Origin: Pyropia yezoensis
Taxonomy: Eukaryota; Rhodophyta; Bangiophyceae; Bangiales; Bangiaceae
Direction: 5' to 3'
Assembly: GCA_009829735.1 (NCBI GenBank)
Contig: CM020620.1
Location: forward strand, 19,132,020-19,196,019
Length of the DNA: 64,000 nucleotides
The first letter of the stretch is position 1. Each line of letters starts with the position of its first letter. Below, piece by piece: positions 62,812 to 64,000 of this stretch. Below the pieces are notes generated by a model, which had not been told where the DNA came from, did no database searches, and was given only the letters and a program-made list of their open reading frames with translations. The position numbers were made by a program, and so were the translations under genes.

Positions 62812-63757
62812 ATGGCTGGCGAGGGACACCCCCCCATTGCGCCGAGTGTACCTGGGGCGGGGGAGCGTAGTCCTCCCCCGACGGGCGGAGTACCACCCAG
62901 GCCGGGCAGTGCGGATGTGGTGGGTCCAGAGGTTGGACCCCGACGGCGGTCGGCCAGGTTCCTTCCCAGGCCGTCCCCGGAAGAGACGGGCGGAGTTCGC
63001 CCTTCTCCGGTGGGAGCGCCGAGCCAGCGTTAGGCTCCGGCAACCTCTTCGGGAAGTGACGACACTCACTTCGGCACTGGACCGCCGACCGGCAGAGGTG
63101 ACGGGACGGAGCGTTCCGTACCCCGGGTTGGAGGGTCCGCGCCACGACTGGTGCCGGAAGGACCAGGTGGGAGCTCGAGTCAAGCTCCACCTGGATCATC
63201 CGGTGTCATGGATGATTCGGTGATGACCGCCATCGCACAAGTCGTGCGAGAGGAGGTGGGGAAGGCGTTGAAGGGGAATACCCCTCCGCCTGAGCAGGCC
63301 TCGAGGCGGCAGAAGCGACGGGAGATTCGACGTACTCTCCGTCGTTTGGTGGACTCGGAGTCTGAGTCCTCCGCAAGTGGTAAGTCGGGTGAAGAAGATC
63401 TTACCCGACGGGTTCGTGTGACTCAAACGGACCGTCATGGGACCAGAGTCGTCCCAGGAAAGACAGTGGTGAATAATCCGTTGTTCAAGGATGTCTTCGA
63501 CTGTGAGACATATGGGTTGGTCAACAAGTCGTTGACCTACTCGAATAGTCAGGCCCGTACCCTGGGCCGGCGCAAGAAGCACGTTGCGCAATCCTTCGGG
63601 GTCCGTTCAGAGTGGGACGGGACTCCACCCCTGAAGGTCTTCCAGTTTTTGCGAAAGTTCGCAAAAGCCTGCGATGACAATGATGTATCTGAAGCTGAAG
63701 CGTTTTTCATGCTTCAGGACTTCACCAAGGAGCCACTCCGCTCCGAGGTGATGAACG
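62812..63757 (+). pseudogene. gag of a fourth Ty3/gypsy element (E), truncated by an LTR
   Basis: It starts MAGEGHPPIAPS (ATG 62812), has an in-frame TAG at 63031-63033, and continues with the gag core VFDCETYGLVNKSLTY, SEWDGTPPLKVFQFLRKF and KACDDNDVSEAE. These match the gag of element A almost residue by residue (IFDCETYALHNKS, AEWDGTPPLRVFEFLRRF, KACDDN). The ORF is cut at 63757 by an LTR of the B family; the rest lies beyond the window, if present. Confidence 0.82.
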
Positions 63758-64000
63758 TGTAGCATCCCTGGCCCCGACTTGGCGCCGACCCGGGACTGCA
63801 ACCAGAGGGCACCAGGTGCCAGTACACGCCCGCCGTGTGGTGATGGTTGGCGGTCGTGGCCCGTGCCCGGCACTGGGATGCGGTGGACTACGCTATCCAC
63901 GCGCGAGAGAGGGATTTCTGATGTGTTTTTGCATACTTGTGAGGGACTTGATTTGAGAGAAATTGAGTGTGAGATTAGTGAGTGGGAATAGAATTAGTAG
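63758..64000. mobile_element. LTR of a second B-family element (D), continuing past the window
   Basis: The 243 bp start TGTAGCATCCCTGG and follow the LTR of B along its length with scattered differences (for example AGTACACG versus AGAACACG, GAAATTGAG versus GAATTTGAG). Orientation of the whole element cannot be told from one LTR end. Confidence 0.88.

Overview
This window is repeat-dominated nuclear DNA of a GC-rich eukaryote. Several genes are interrupted by GT-AG introns, the Ty3/gypsy elements carry chromodomains, and there are no bacterial-type operons, ribosome binding sites or attachment sites. A bangiophyte red alga (Porphyra/Pyropia type) is my best guess; that is inference from composition and element content, not from a marker gene.

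Layout. (1) Positions 1-16987: a head-to-tail array of three copies of a very GC-rich non-LTR retrotransposon with a restriction-like endonuclease (RLE). Neighbouring copies are separated by an identical 51-nt piece of a tRNA-Asp(GTC) gene (3928-3978 and 11271-11321). The middle copy has two intact ORFs; the left copy is cut by the window edge and full of small indels; the right copy is cut by an LTR. (2) 16988-36022: Ty3/gypsy element A, minus strand, decayed, with a younger intact Ty3/gypsy element B (24475-34126, plus strand, 5-bp target duplication GTCCT) inserted in its gag. (3) 36023-41153: no recognisable gene, simple repeats, and a 46-nt inverted repeat about 3.4 kb apart. (4) 41154-44774: a spliced Plavaka-like (KDZ superfamily) DNA transposase. 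(5) 44775-50908: a gene island with a two-exon gene for a predicted mitochondrial small protein and a convergent BRCT-domain gene. (6) 50914-61534: Ty3/gypsy element C, minus strand, complete with LTRs and a CCCCC target duplication but with a damaged pol. (7) 61540-64000: a fourth Ty3-type element (E), whose gag is interrupted by the LTR of a second B-family copy (D).

How the parts fit. Elements A, B and C differ strongly in LTR and protein sequence but share one architecture: LTR, a common 18-nt primer binding site, gag with a CCHC knuckle, a canonical -1 slippery heptamer GGGAAAC two codons before the gag stop followed by a hairpin, pol (protease, RT, RNase H, integrase, chromodomain), and then a long ORF of about 650-740 codons on the opposite strand between pol and the 3' LTR. 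The three antisense proteins can be aligned by eye around a shared R-x-L-[FW]-[HF]-L-P core and nearby motifs, so the extra antisense gene looks like a conserved part of this lineage. That gene and the tRNA-Asp-linked RLE array are the strongest candidates for undescribed biology here.
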